Shown in pieces: positions 23,046 through 32,118 of a stretch of DNA of 64,000 nt. Within the stretch, counting starts at the first letter, position 1; each line of letters begins with the position of its first letter. Position numbers and translations under genes: made by a program. Under the pieces are notes generated by a model. The model was not told the origin of the DNA and searched no databases. It was given only the letters and a program-made list of their open reading frames with translations. The DNA comes from Ruminococcus sp. FC2018. Lineage in GTDB: Bacteria; Bacillota; Clostridia; Oscillospirales; Ruminococcaceae. The stretch lies in contig NZ_JHXH01000006.1 in assembly GCF_000621805.1 (NCBI RefSeq), positions 1 through 64,000 on the forward strand, read 5' to 3'.

Positions 23046-25454
23046 ATGAATTACGGCTACTTTGACCTGGAAAATAAAGAGTATGTCATCACCAGACCGG
23101 ATACACCCGCCCCCTGGGCGAATTATCTCGGCTCGCCTGAGTACGGTGCTATCGTGTCCAACAACGGCTTTGGTTACAGCTTTGTTAAAAGCGGTGCCAA
23201 CGGACGTATTTCCAGATACCGCTTCAATTCAAACATCGGTCTGCCGGGCAGATTTGTTTATCTGCGTGACAGCGAGTCGGGGGACTACTGGTCATGCACA
23301 TGGCAGCCGGTGGGCAAGAGCCTTGACGAGTACAAGACAGAGTGTCACCACGGAACAGCTTACACCACCGTTAAGTCGGATTATTCCGGCATAAGCTCGG
23401 AGATAACCTATTATGTACCGCTCAACAAGACATACGAGGTGTGGAGAACAAAGGTGACCAATAATTCCGGCAGAGCAAGAAAGCTGTCCGCTTTCGGCTT
23501 TATCGAGTTCACCAACGAGAATAACTATGAGCAGGATCAGGTCAATCTCCAATATACTTTGTTCATCACAAGAACCTCTTTTGAGGGCAATATGATAGTT
23601 GAGCACATCAATGAGTTCGATAACAGGGACGAAAGAGGCTACAACGGACAGGAGAGATTTTTCGGACTTGCCGGACAGAAGGTAAGCCATTATAACGGCA
23701 GCCTTGATGCGTTCATCGGTCCGTACAGAGATTATGGCAACCCCATTGCTTTGGAAAGAGGCAGCTGCGATGACGGGCTTAACTTCAACAGCAACTGCTG
23801 CGGAGCTTTGCAGTCGGACATAGAGCTTGCTGACGGCGAGAGCGCAGAGCTGATCTATGTTCTGGGTCAGAAGGATCCACAGGCAGCTCAGGCTGTAATG
23901 GCACAGTATGAGAAAAAGGGTGCAGTCGATGCAGAGCTTAAAGAGCTGGTGGATTACTGGCACTCAAAGCTGGATAACTTCAGGGTAAAGACACCTTCCG
24001 ACGAGTTCAACAACATGGTGAATGTGTGGAACGCATATCAGTGCTTTATCACGTTTATCTGGTCAAGAGCAGCTTCGTTTATCTACTGCGGACTGAGAAA
24101 CGGATACGGCTACCGTGATACCGTTCAGGATATTCAGGGCATTATCCATATAGATCCGGAGCTTGCTGCGGACAAGATAAGGTTTATGATCTCTGCTCAG
24201 GTGGACAACGGCGGCGGATTACCTCTTGTAAAGTTTGACCATAAGGCAGGCTTTGAGAACTGCCCGGACGAAAACGACCCCAACTCGGAGTACGCTTTGC
24301 AGACAGGTCACCCCTCTTACAGGGCTGACGATGCACTGTGGCTGTTCCCGACGGTAGTTAAATATATTGGTGAAAGCGGAAACAAGGCGTTCCTTGACGA
24401 GGTCATCGTTTATGCAAACGGCGGCGAGGACACAGTTTACGACCACCTGAAAAATGCTATCAGATTTTCAATGGAAAGACTGGGTGCACACCATATGCCT
24501 GCAGGCCTGCACGCTGACTGGAACGACTGTCTGCGTCTGGGCGCACAGGGCGAGTCCACATTCGTCGCTTTCCAGCTGTTCTATGCTATGAACGTTATGA
24601 GAGATATTGCCAAGGATAGAGGGGACGATGAGTATATCGCTTATCTTGACAAGGCACAGGGCGAGCTTGCCAAGGCACTGGGCGACTGCTGGGACGAGGA
24701 CAGATTTATCAGAGGTATTAGGGACAACGGCGTTGTCGTTGGCGCAAAGAAGGACCCCGAGGCAAATATGTGGCTCAATCCTCAGTCATGGTCTGTTATC
24801 TCCGGATTTGCTTCAAAGGAGCAGGGAGTTACAGCTATGGACAAGGTCCATGAGATACTCAATACGCCATATGGCATAAAGCTTATGGAGCCGCCTTACA
24901 AGGATCATTATTTCGACGGTGCGCTCATGCATATCTTTAACCCCGATACCAAGGAAAACGGCGGTATCTTCTCACAGCCTCAGGGCTGGGCTATACTTGC
25001 CGAGTCACTTCTGGGCAGAGGCGACAGAGCGTTTGAATACTTTATGGAATCAGCTCCTGCAAGCATGAACGATAAGGCTGAGATAAGAGTAATGGAGCCG
25101 TATGTTCACGGCCAGTTTACCGAGGCAACACGTTCGCCTTTTGCCGGCAGATCCCACGTTCACTGGCTGACAGGTACAGGCTCAACGGTAATGGTAGGCT
25201 GTGTTGAGGGTATCTGCGGAATGAGACCCAATGCAGACGGACTTGTTATCGACCCGTCCATACCACATGAGTGGGACGGATTTACTATCGAAAAGAATTT
25301 CCGTGGAAAGCATATCAGCATTGATATAAAGAATCCGGATCACGTTCAGAGCGGAGTCAGGGAAATGACCGTCAACGGCGAAAAGGTACAGGGCAATTTC
25401 CTTTCGGCAGACAAGCTTACAGATACCACAAAGGTAGAGGTTATCCTGGGATGA
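23046..25454 (+). CDS. cbp: GH94 cellobiose phosphorylase
   Basis: It splits cellobiose with inorganic phosphate into glucose-1-phosphate and glucose in the cytoplasm, saving ATP during cellulose use. The 802 residues match the family. The N-terminal beta-sandwich starts GYFDLENKEYVITRPDTPAPWANYLG, typical of cellobiose (not cellodextrin) phosphorylases. The catalytic-base motif HADWNDCLRLG is at about residues 487-497. Further conserved blocks are NGYGYRDTVQD and PEHR-region equivalents near the end. There is no signal peptide. It is monocistronic, with its own promoter and terminator and no adjacent sugar transporter. Confidence 0.95.
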   Translation: MNYGYFDLENKEYVITRPDTPAPWANYLGSPEYGAIVSNNGFGYSFVKSGANGRISRYRFNSNIGLPGRFVYLRDSESGDYWSCTWQPVGKSLDEYKTECHHGTAYTTVKSDYSGISSEITYYVPLNKTYEVWRTKVTNNSGRARKLSAFGFIEFTNENNYEQDQVNLQYTLFITRTSFEGNMIVEHINEFDNRDERGYNGQERFFGLAGQKVSHYNGSLDAFIGPYRDYGNPIALERGSCDDGLNFNSNCCGALQSDIELADGESAELIYVLGQKDPQAAQAVMAQYEKKGAVDAELKELVDYWHSKLDNFRVKTPSDEFNNMVNVWNAYQCFITFIWSRAASFIYCGLRNGYGYRDTVQDIQGIIHIDPELAADKIRFMISAQVDNGGGLPLVKFDHKAGFENCPDENDPNSEYALQTGHPSYRADDALWLFPTVVKYIGESGNKAFLDEVIVYANGGEDTVYDHLKNAIRFSMERLGAHHMPAGLHADWNDCLRLGAQGESTFVAFQLFYAMNVMRDIAKDRGDDEYIAYLDKAQGELAKALGDCWDEDRFIRGIRDNGVVVGAKKDPEANMWLNPQSWSVISGFASKEQGVTAMDKVHEILNTPYGIKLMEPPYKDHYFDGALMHIFNPDTKENGGIFSQPQGWAILAESLLGRGDRAFEYFMESAPASMNDKAEIRVMEPYVHGQFTEATRSPFAGRSHVHWLTGTGSTVMVGCVEGICGMRPNADGLVIDPSIPHEWDGFTIEKNFRGKHISIDIKNPDHVQSGVREMTVNGEKVQGNFLSADKLTDTTKVEVILG

Positions 25455-25467
25455 TTCAAGATCACAC

Positions 25468-25498
25468 AGAGGGCGCATTCGATGCGTCCTCTTTTTTG
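25468..25498 (+). terminator. Terminator of cellobiose phosphorylase
   Basis: AGAGGGCGCAT pairs with ATGCGTCCTCT, followed by TTTTTG. Confidence 0.9.
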
Positions 25499-25583
25499 CT
25501 TTTCAAGCCTGCCGAAAAAATGCACATTATTTTCTGACAATTTTGTTGAGTGTGACAGAATTGAAAAAAACAGCCTAACTCGC

Positions 25584-25612
25584 TTTACAAAGAAAACGTT
25601 TTATGTTATAAT
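25584..25612 (+). promoter_or_regulatory. Promoter of the carA operon
   Basis: TTTACA (25584-25589), a 17-bp spacer and TATAAT (25607-25612). Confidence 0.8.
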
Positions 25613-25641
25613 GGATAAAATGCGAAAAGGAGGAGCTTGAA

Positions 25642-26709
25642 GTGCAAAAGGCATATCTTATTCTGGAAAACGGTACTATTTTCGAGGGTAACAGCTTTGG
25701 TGCTGCCGGTGAAGCTGTTGGTGAAATAGTTTTTACTACCGGCATGGCGGGCTATCTTGAAACCGTTACCGATCCTTGTTTTTATGGACAGATCGTTGTT
25801 CAGACATTTCCTTCCATTGGAAATTACGGTGTTATTGCCGACAATATGGAATCGGCTGATTCACACGTTAAAGCTTATATTGTCAGAGAATGGTGTCAGG
25901 AGCCCAGCAACTACCGTTGTGAGGGTGATCTTGACACTTTTTTAAAGGAAAAAAATATTGTTGGTCTTTGCGGGATCGACACAAGACAGCTCACAAAGAT
26001 AATCCGTGAAAACGGAGTTATGAACGGAAAGATCGTGGGCGAGGGCGCAAGCTTCGGTCTGACCGACATCAAGGGCTATGCTATCGAAGATGCTGTGGAG
26101 AGCGTTACCTGCAAGGAGGAAAAGACATACAAGCCTCAGGGCGATGTTAAGTTCAGAGTGGCTGCTTTGGATCTTGGCATGAGAAATTCCATGCTGGCAC
26201 AGCTGCTCAGCAGGGGATATGAGGTCACTGTGGTTCCTGCATTCACCAAGGCTGAAAGGATAAAGGAGCTTGGGGTGCAGGGCGTTGTGCTTACCCAGGG
26301 TCCCGGCGATCCGTCACAGTATACACAGATCACAGATGAGCTTAAAAAGCTAATCGAGATGAAGATGCCTGTCTTTGCAGTGGGAATGGGTCATGAGCTT
26401 CTTGCTGTGGCACACGGCGCAAAGACATATAAACTGAAATACGGTCACAGAGGTGCAAACCAGCCTGTTGAATACATGGCAACGGGAAAGACATATATCA
26501 CCTCACAGAATCACGGCTACGGCGTTGAGAACCTTGCCCTGCCCGGCAACGCAAAGGCAAGCTTTGTCAATGTAAATGACAAGTCCTGTGAGGGGCTTGA
26601 GTATGAGGGCGAGCCGGTGGTATCCGTGCAGTTCGATCCGGAGCTTGACGGAGGACCGCTGGACACAAGCTTCCTTTACGAAAAGTTCGAGGGATACATG
26701 ACCAAGTAA
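25642..26709 (+). CDS. carA: Carbamoyl-phosphate synthase small subunit with degenerate glutaminase site
   Basis: The 355-residue protein has the CarA N-domain (about 1-150) and a class I amidotransferase domain (about 160-350, LTQGPGDP). In active CarA this domain hydrolyses glutamine and passes NH3 to CarB. Here the nucleophile-elbow block reads PVFAVGMGHELLA: Cys is Gly248 (GGA at 26383-26385), and the usual GHQ is GHE. The catalytic His block reads SVQFDPEL: His is Asp332 (GAT at 26635-26637). Only the Glu remains. Glutaminase activity is therefore unlikely, and ammonia-dependent synthesis with a structural CarA is the likely outcome. The start is GTG with AGGAGGAG upstream. carB follows after 30 bp. 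Confidence 0.93.
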   Translation: MQKAYLILENGTIFEGNSFGAAGEAVGEIVFTTGMAGYLETVTDPCFYGQIVVQTFPSIGNYGVIADNMESADSHVKAYIVREWCQEPSNYRCEGDLDTFLKEKNIVGLCGIDTRQLTKIIRENGVMNGKIVGEGASFGLTDIKGYAIEDAVESVTCKEEKTYKPQGDVKFRVAALDLGMRNSMLAQLLSRGYEVTVVPAFTKAERIKELGVQGVVLTQGPGDPSQYTQITDELKKLIEMKMPVFAVGMGHELLAVAHGAKTYKLKYGHRGANQPVEYMATGKTYITSQNHGYGVENLALPGNAKASFVNVNDKSCEGLEYEGEPVVSVQFDPELDGGPLDTSFLYEKFEGYMTK

Positions 26710-26739
26710 TACAGCACACTCAGAAAGGAATGAATCTAA

Positions 26740-29700
26740 ATGCCTTTGAAAAAAGATATAAAAAGAGTCCTTGTCATCGGTTCGGGTCCTATCGTTATAG
26801 GTCAGGCAGCTGAGTTTGACTATGCGGGAACACAGGCTTGCCGTGCTCTTAAACAGCAGGGACTTGAGGTAATTCTTATAAACTCAAACCCCGCCACGAT
26901 CATGACAGATAACGCAATGGCGGATAAAATATATATCGAGCCGCTGACTCTTGAAACAGTCAAGAGAGTCATCAAGAAAGAACGCCCTGACAGCGTGCTT
27001 TCCACCCTTGGCGGACAGACCGGACTAACCCTTTCCATGCAGCTTGCAAAGGAAGGGTTCCTTGACAAGTACAACGTGAAGCTGCTGGGCGCAAGAGTGG
27101 AGACTATTGACAAAGCCGAGGACAGACAGATGTTCAAGGATACCATGGAGTCCATCGGACAGCCTTGTATCCCATCAAAGGTAGTCAATACCGTAGAGGA
27201 TGCAGTTGAGTTTGCCCACTCTATCGGCTATCCCCTTATCATAAGACCTGCCTTTACCCTTGGCGGAACAGGCGGCGGTATCGTGCATAACGATGAAGAG
27301 CTGCGTGAGATAACAAGAAACGGTCTTTACCTTTCACCTATAACCCAGGTGCTGGTTGAAAAATGTATCAGCGGCTGGAAGGAAATAGAGTTTGAGGTCA
27401 TCCGTGACTCAAAGGGCAACTGTATCACAGTGTGTTCAATGGAGAACGTTGACCCTGTGGGAGTGCATACGGGAGATTCTATCGTTATCGCTCCTGCGGT
27501 AACACTCTCAACACAGGAGTATGCAATGCTGCGCACAGCTGCGCTGAAGATAGTTGATACCCTTGAGGTGGAGGGCGGATGCAACTGCCAGTTCGCACTT
27601 GACCCTGAGTCAAACGAATATGCGGTTATCGAGGTAAACCCCAGAGTTTCCCGTTCTTCCGCACTTGCTTCAAAGGCAACAGGATATCCTATCGCAAAGG
27701 TTGCTGCCCAGATCGCTATCGGCTATACTCTTGACGAGATAAAGAACGCAGTTACCGGCAAGACTTATGCCTGCAACGAGCCGACTATCGACTACATAGT
27801 CTGCAAGCTGCCTAAGTGGCCCTTTGACAAGTTCGTTTATGCAAAGCGTGAGCTTGGCACCCAGATGAAGGCAACAGGTGAGGTAATGTCCATCGGTACC
27901 AGCTTCGAGCAGGCTATCATGAAGGCTGTGAGAGGTGCAGAGATAGGACACGACTGCCTTATCTCACCGAAGATGGAAGATCTTTCCGACGATGAGATAA
28001 AAGCTAAGATACATAACTGCGACGACGAAAGACTTTTCGTGGTCTATGAGGCACTGCGCCGTGGCGTAAGCGTTGAGGAGATACACAGGATAACCATGAT
28101 AGACGAGTGGTTCCTCAACAAGTTCCTTAACCTTATCGCCATGGAAAAACAGCTCAAGGATAATTACAGCGACGAGGTCTACCTTGCAGCCAAAAAGCTG
28201 GGCTACCCCGACAAGGTCATCCAAAGACTTTCCGGTCAGCCTATCAAAAAGAATATCCACTGCGTATATAAAATGGTTGACACCTGTGCTGCCGAGTTTG
28301 CGGCGCAGACACCGTATTTCTACTCCACCTATGATAACGAGGACGAGGCGAGCGAGTTTATTGCCAACAGAGTGGGCGAGAAAAAGACAGTTATCGTATT
28401 CGGCTCAGGTCCTATCCGTATCGGACAGGGTATCGAGTTTGACTATGCTTCCGTTCACTGCGTATGGGCACTTAAAGAGCATGGCTACGACGTTGTTATC
28501 GTAAACAACAACCCCGAGACGGTATCCACAGACTTTGATACCGCCGACAGACTTTACTTTGAGCCGCTTACCGACGAGGACGTATGGAACATCATCAGAG
28601 TTGAAAAGCCGGTGGGAGTTGTTGTAGCTTTCGGCGGACAGACAGCTATCAAGCTCACAAAGTTCCTTGACAGCAAGGGAGTTAAGATACTGGGTACACC
28701 TCCGGATTCTATCGACGCAGCCGAGGACAGAGAGAGATTTGACGAGCTGCTTGAACAGCTTAAAATAAAGCGTCCTGAGGGCTTTACGGTAATGACTGAA
28801 CAGGAGGCTCTGGACGTTGCAAACAAGATAGGTTATCCTGTACTTATGAGACCGTCCTATGTGCTTGGCGGACAGAACATGATAATCGCCTTTAATGACG
28901 ACGATATCAAGGAGTATATGGCTATAATCCTTGACCAGGGCATCGAGAACCCTGTGCTTATCGACAAGTACCTTATGGGTACAGAGCTGGAGATAGATGC
29001 TATATGCGACGGAGAGGAGATACTTATCCCGGGCATTATGGAGCATATCGAGAGAACAGGTATCCACTCGGGCGACTCTATCGCTGTTTATCCTGCATGG
29101 AATGTTTCGGATAAGCTTATGGAAAGAATAGTTGACTGCTCCAAGCGTCTTGCTATCTCGCTTAAAACAAAAGGTCTGGTGAATATCCAGTATCTTATAA
29201 ACAATGACGAGCTTTACGTTATCGAGGTAAATCCACGTTCTTCAAGAACTATCCCTTACATCTCAAAGGTTACAGGCGTGCCAATGGTCGATCTTGCTAC
29301 AAAGGCTATGCTGGGCGAAAAGCTGGCAGATATGGGCTACGGCACAGGTCTTTACAAGAACTCCCCGTATGTAGCTGTTAAGGTCCCTGTATTCAGCTTT
29401 GAAAAGCTTATCGACGTTGATAACCACCTTGGTCCCGAGATGAAGTCAACCGGTGAGGTGCTTGCAGTTTCTTCAAGCCTTGAGGAATCACTGTACAAGG
29501 GTCTTACCGCCGCAGGCTATAAGCTTGGCAAAACAGGCGGAGTGTTCATCACCGTAAGAGATACCGACAAGGGAGAGATCCCAAGGACAGCAAAGCTTTT
29601 TGCGGACCTGGGCTTCAAGCTTTATGCCACAAGAGGCACTGCTGCTGCGCTTAAAGAGCACGGTATCCAGGCAGAGGTGGTCAATAAGATACACGAGGGA

Positions 29701-30786
29701 GAGAACAACACCATCGACCTTATCGAAAGCGGAAAGGTATCCTATGTTATCTCCACATCGGCAAAGGGCAGAATGCCTACAAGAGATTCTGTTAAGATAA
29801 GAAGAAAGACTGTTGAGTGGAATATCCCTTGCCTTACTTCTATCGATACAGCCAACGCTATTGCTACGTCCCTGCGAAGCAAGTTCACCGAGAACTCCAC
29901 AGAGATAGTTGACATCAACAACATGAGAAAAGAAAAGCAGCACCTTGAATTCACCAAGATGCAGGGCTGCGGAAACGATTATGTATACTTCAACTGCTTT
30001 GACAAGGAGGTCGACAACCCCGAGGGTCTGGCTATCAACCTTTCAGACAGACATTTCGGTATCGGCGGCGACGGAGTCATTCTTATATGTCCGTCAGATA
30101 TAGCTGATGCCAAGATGAGAATGTTCAACCTTGACGGTTCGGAAGGAAAGATGTGCGGCAACGGCATAAGATGTGTTGCCAAGTTCATGCGTGACAACGG
30201 CATCGTTGACAAGGACGACATGACCGTCGAGACTCTTTCCGGCATTATGAAGATAAGCCTTACAAGACATTACGGCGAGGTCAACGGAGCTACCGTAAAT
30301 ATGGGCAAGGCTATACTTGAACCTGCACAGATACCTGTTACCCTTGAAGCAGGGGACAACGGTGCGGTGGTTGACAGACCGGTGCATATCATCGACAAGG
30401 ATTTCAATATCACCTGCGTTTCAATGGGCAATCCTCACGCTGTTACATTCATCAACAACGTGGACGATTTTGATATTGAAAAATACGGTCCTGTATTTGA
30501 ACACCATGAGATCTTCCCCGAGAGAGTCAACACCGAGTTTATCAAGGTCATTGACGAGCGCACACTTAAAATGAGAGTCTGGGAGAGAGGCTCCGGTGAG
30601 ACGTGGGCGTGCGGAACAGGTGCCTGCGCAGCAGTTACTGCCGCTGTGCTCAACGGCTACTGCAAGAAGGACGAGGAGATAACTGTTCTTCTGCGGGGCG
30701 GCACTCTGAAGATACGCTATACAGACGATGCGGTTTATCTTACCGGTGACGCTGTTACCGTATTCTCCGGTGAAATAGTCATCTGA
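26740..30786 (+). CDS. carB-dapF: Fusion: carbamoyl-phosphate synthase large subunit + diaminopimelate epimerase
   Basis: One uninterrupted 1348-residue frame. Residues ~1-1060 are a complete CarB: two ATP-grasp synthetase halves (SGPIVIGQAAEFDYAGTQAC and GSGPIRIGQGIEFDYASVHC) and a C-terminal MGS-like allosteric domain (TAKLFADLGFKLYATRGTA). Residues ~1073-1348 are a complete DapF starting LEFTKMQGCGNDYVY, with both active-site Cys blocks (MCGNGIRC and ACGTGACA). The ATG at 29932 (residue 1065) could start DapF, but no Shine-Dalgarno lies before it and no stop separates the parts. It catalyses carbamoyl-phosphate formation and LL-DAP to meso-DAP. dapL follows after 29 bp. Confidence 0.93.
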   Translation: MPLKKDIKRVLVIGSGPIVIGQAAEFDYAGTQACRALKQQGLEVILINSNPATIMTDNAMADKIYIEPLTLETVKRVIKKERPDSVLSTLGGQTGLTLSMQLAKEGFLDKYNVKLLGARVETIDKAEDRQMFKDTMESIGQPCIPSKVVNTVEDAVEFAHSIGYPLIIRPAFTLGGTGGGIVHNDEELREITRNGLYLSPITQVLVEKCISGWKEIEFEVIRDSKGNCITVCSMENVDPVGVHTGDSIVIAPAVTLSTQEYAMLRTAALKIVDTLEVEGGCNCQFALDPESNEYAVIEVNPRVSRSSALASKATGYPIAKVAAQIAIGYTLDEIKNAVTGKTYACNEPTIDYIVCKLPKWPFDKFVYAKRELGTQMKATGEVMSIGTSFEQAIMKAVRGAEIGHDCLISPKMEDLSDDEIKAKIHNCDDERLFVVYEALRRGVSVEEIHRITMIDEWFLNKFLNLIAMEKQLKDNYSDEVYLAAKKLGYPDKVIQRLSGQPIKKNIHCVYKMVDTCAAEFAAQTPYFYSTYDNEDEASEFIANRVGEKKTVIVFGSGPIRIGQGIEFDYASVHCVWALKEHGYDVVIVNNNPETVSTDFDTADRLYFEPLTDEDVWNIIRVEKPVGVVVAFGGQTAIKLTKFLDSKGVKILGTPPDSIDAAEDRERFDELLEQLKIKRPEGFTVMTEQEALDVANKIGYPVLMRPSYVLGGQNMIIAFNDDDIKEYMAIILDQGIENPVLIDKYLMGTELEIDAICDGEEILIPGIMEHIERTGIHSGDSIAVYPAWNVSDKLMERIVDCSKRLAISLKTKGLVNIQYLINNDELYVIEVNPRSSRTIPYISKVTGVPMVDLATKAMLGEKLADMGYGTGLYKNSPYVAVKVPVFSFEKLIDVDNHLGPEMKSTGEVLAVSSSLEESLYKGLTAAGYKLGKTGGVFITVRDTDKGEIPRTAKLFADLGFKLYATRGTAAALKEHGIQAEVVNKIHEGENNTIDLIESGKVSYVISTSAKGRMPTRDSVKIRRKTVEWNIPCLTSIDTANAIATSLRSKFTENSTEIVDINNMRKEKQHLEFTKMQGCGNDYVYFNCFDKEVDNPEGLAINLSDRHFGIGGDGVILICPSDIADAKMRMFNLDGSEGKMCGNGIRCVAKFMRDNGIVDKDDMTVETLSGIMKISLTRHYGEVNGATVNMGKAILEPAQIPVTLEAGDNGAVVDRPVHIIDKDFNITCVSMGNPHAVTFINNVDDFDIEKYGPVFEHHEIFPERVNTEFIKVIDERTLKMRVWERGSGETWACGTGACAAVTAAVLNGYCKKDEEITVLLRGGTLKIRYTDDAVYLTGDAVTVFSGEIVI

Positions 30787-30815
30787 CCACATATATCCAG
30801 AAGGAGTTGTTACAA

Positions 30816-32018
30816 ATGCCACAGATAAACGAAAATTTTTTGAAGCTTGAAAAGAATTATCTTTTCATAAATATTGCAAAGAAAGTAAATGCCTACAAAG
30901 CCGCTCACCCCGAAGCTGATATTATAAGAATGGGTATCGGCGATGTTACCCTGCCTATCGCAAAATGTGTTGTTGAGGCAATGAAAAAGGGCGCAGACGA
31001 AATGGGCGTGAAGGAGACTTTCAAGGGCTACGAGGATTCCGGTGCAGGCTATTATTTCCTGCGTGAGGCAGTTTCGGGTTATTACAAGTCCTTCGGAGTT
31101 GACGTTCCCGCAGGAGATATCCGTATCAACGACGGTGCAAAGGCTGACTGCGGAAATATCGTTGATATATTCGGAAACGACAACACCGTGCTTATCACAG
31201 ACCCTGCTTACCCTGTTTATGTGGACACAAACAGAATGTGCGGCAGAAATGTTATCTTTGCGGACTCAAACGAGAAGAACGGATTTGCTGCAATGCCCGA
31301 CGACAGCGTAAATTGTGACCTTATCTATCTTTGTTCGCCAAACAACCCCACAGGCTCGGCTTACACCTATGACCAGCTGAAAGAGTGGATCGCTTACGCT
31401 AAAAAGAACAATGCGGTTATTATCTACGACAGCGCTTACGAGGCGTTTATCACCGATGAGAACGTGCCAAGATCTATCTATGCGGTAGAGGGCGCAAAGG
31501 AAGTTGCTATCGAAATGTGCTCGCTGTCCAAGACAGCAGGCTTTACAGGTATGCGCTGCGGCTACACGGTAGTACCAAGCGAGCTTGTTGTAAAGGCTTC
31601 CGACGGCAGTGAGGTAAAGCTTGCGGACCTTTGGGGAAGAAGACAGGGCAGCAAGTTCAACGGCGTATCTTACCCGGTACAGTGCGCTGCTGCGGCAGTT
31701 TTCACCGAGGAAGGCTTAAAGCAGACAAGAGAGAACATCGAGTATTATAAGAATAACGCAAAGATAATCGGTGAAACTTTGGACGAGCTGGGAATAAAGT
31801 ACACCGGCGGAAAGAACAGCCCGTATATCTGGCTCAAGTGCCCCGGCAATATGGGCAGCTGGGAGTTCTTTGACCTGCTGCTTGAAAAGATAAATGTTGT
31901 CGGCACACCCGGTGCAGGCTTTGGCAAGAACGGCGAGGGCTGGTTCAGACTTACCGCATTCGGCGATAAGGACAGAACTATCGAGGCTATGCAAAGGCTC
32001 AAGACCCTTAAATTCTGA
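30816..32018 (+). CDS. dapL: LL-diaminopimelate aminotransferase
   Basis: A PLP enzyme converting tetrahydrodipicolinate and glutamate directly to LL-DAP, bypassing the succinyl or acetyl branches. 400 residues. The start MPQINENFLKLEKNYLF is typical of DapL; PNNPTGSAYTYDQL, YDSAYEAFI and the PLP-lysine block SLSKTAGFTGMRCGY are clear. The ATG at 30816 has AAGGAG upstream at good spacing; the in-frame TTG at 30807 overlaps that site. It sits directly after the dapF half of the fusion, so consecutive lysine-pathway steps are co-transcribed. Confidence 0.96.
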   Translation: MPQINENFLKLEKNYLFINIAKKVNAYKAAHPEADIIRMGIGDVTLPIAKCVVEAMKKGADEMGVKETFKGYEDSGAGYYFLREAVSGYYKSFGVDVPAGDIRINDGAKADCGNIVDIFGNDNTVLITDPAYPVYVDTNRMCGRNVIFADSNEKNGFAAMPDDSVNCDLIYLCSPNNPTGSAYTYDQLKEWIAYAKKNNAVIIYDSAYEAFITDENVPRSIYAVEGAKEVAIEMCSLSKTAGFTGMRCGYTVVPSELVVKASDGSEVKLADLWGRRQGSKFNGVSYPVQCAAAAVFTEEGLKQTRENIEYYKNNAKIIGETLDELGIKYTGGKNSPYIWLKCPGNMGSWEFFDLLLEKINVVGTPGAGFGKNGEGWFRLTAFGDKDRTIEAMQRLKTLKF

Positions 32019-32031
32019 ATGAAGACAGATC

Positions 32032-32062
32032 ATCTCCCTGCATTTTGCGGGGAGATTTTTTA
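32032..32062 (+). terminator. Terminator of the carA-carB/dapF-dapL operon
   Basis: ATCTCCC pairs with GGGGAGAT, followed by TTTTTT. Confidence 0.88.
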
Positions 32063-32091
32063 TTGACTTGCACTGCACAGTGTGATATACT
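32063..32091 (+). promoter_or_regulatory. Promoter of the acyltransferase gene
   Basis: TTGACT (32063-32068), a 17-bp spacer and TATACT (32086-32091). Confidence 0.8.
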
Positions 32092-32118
32092 TAACAAAAA
32101 TAAGAACGGGGTAAAAAG

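Noticed and set aside
29932-30786. Separate dapF gene starting at the internal ATG
   Set aside because: There is no ribosome-binding site before 29932 and no stop codon between carB and dapF. The fusion reading is better supported, though internal initiation is not excluded.
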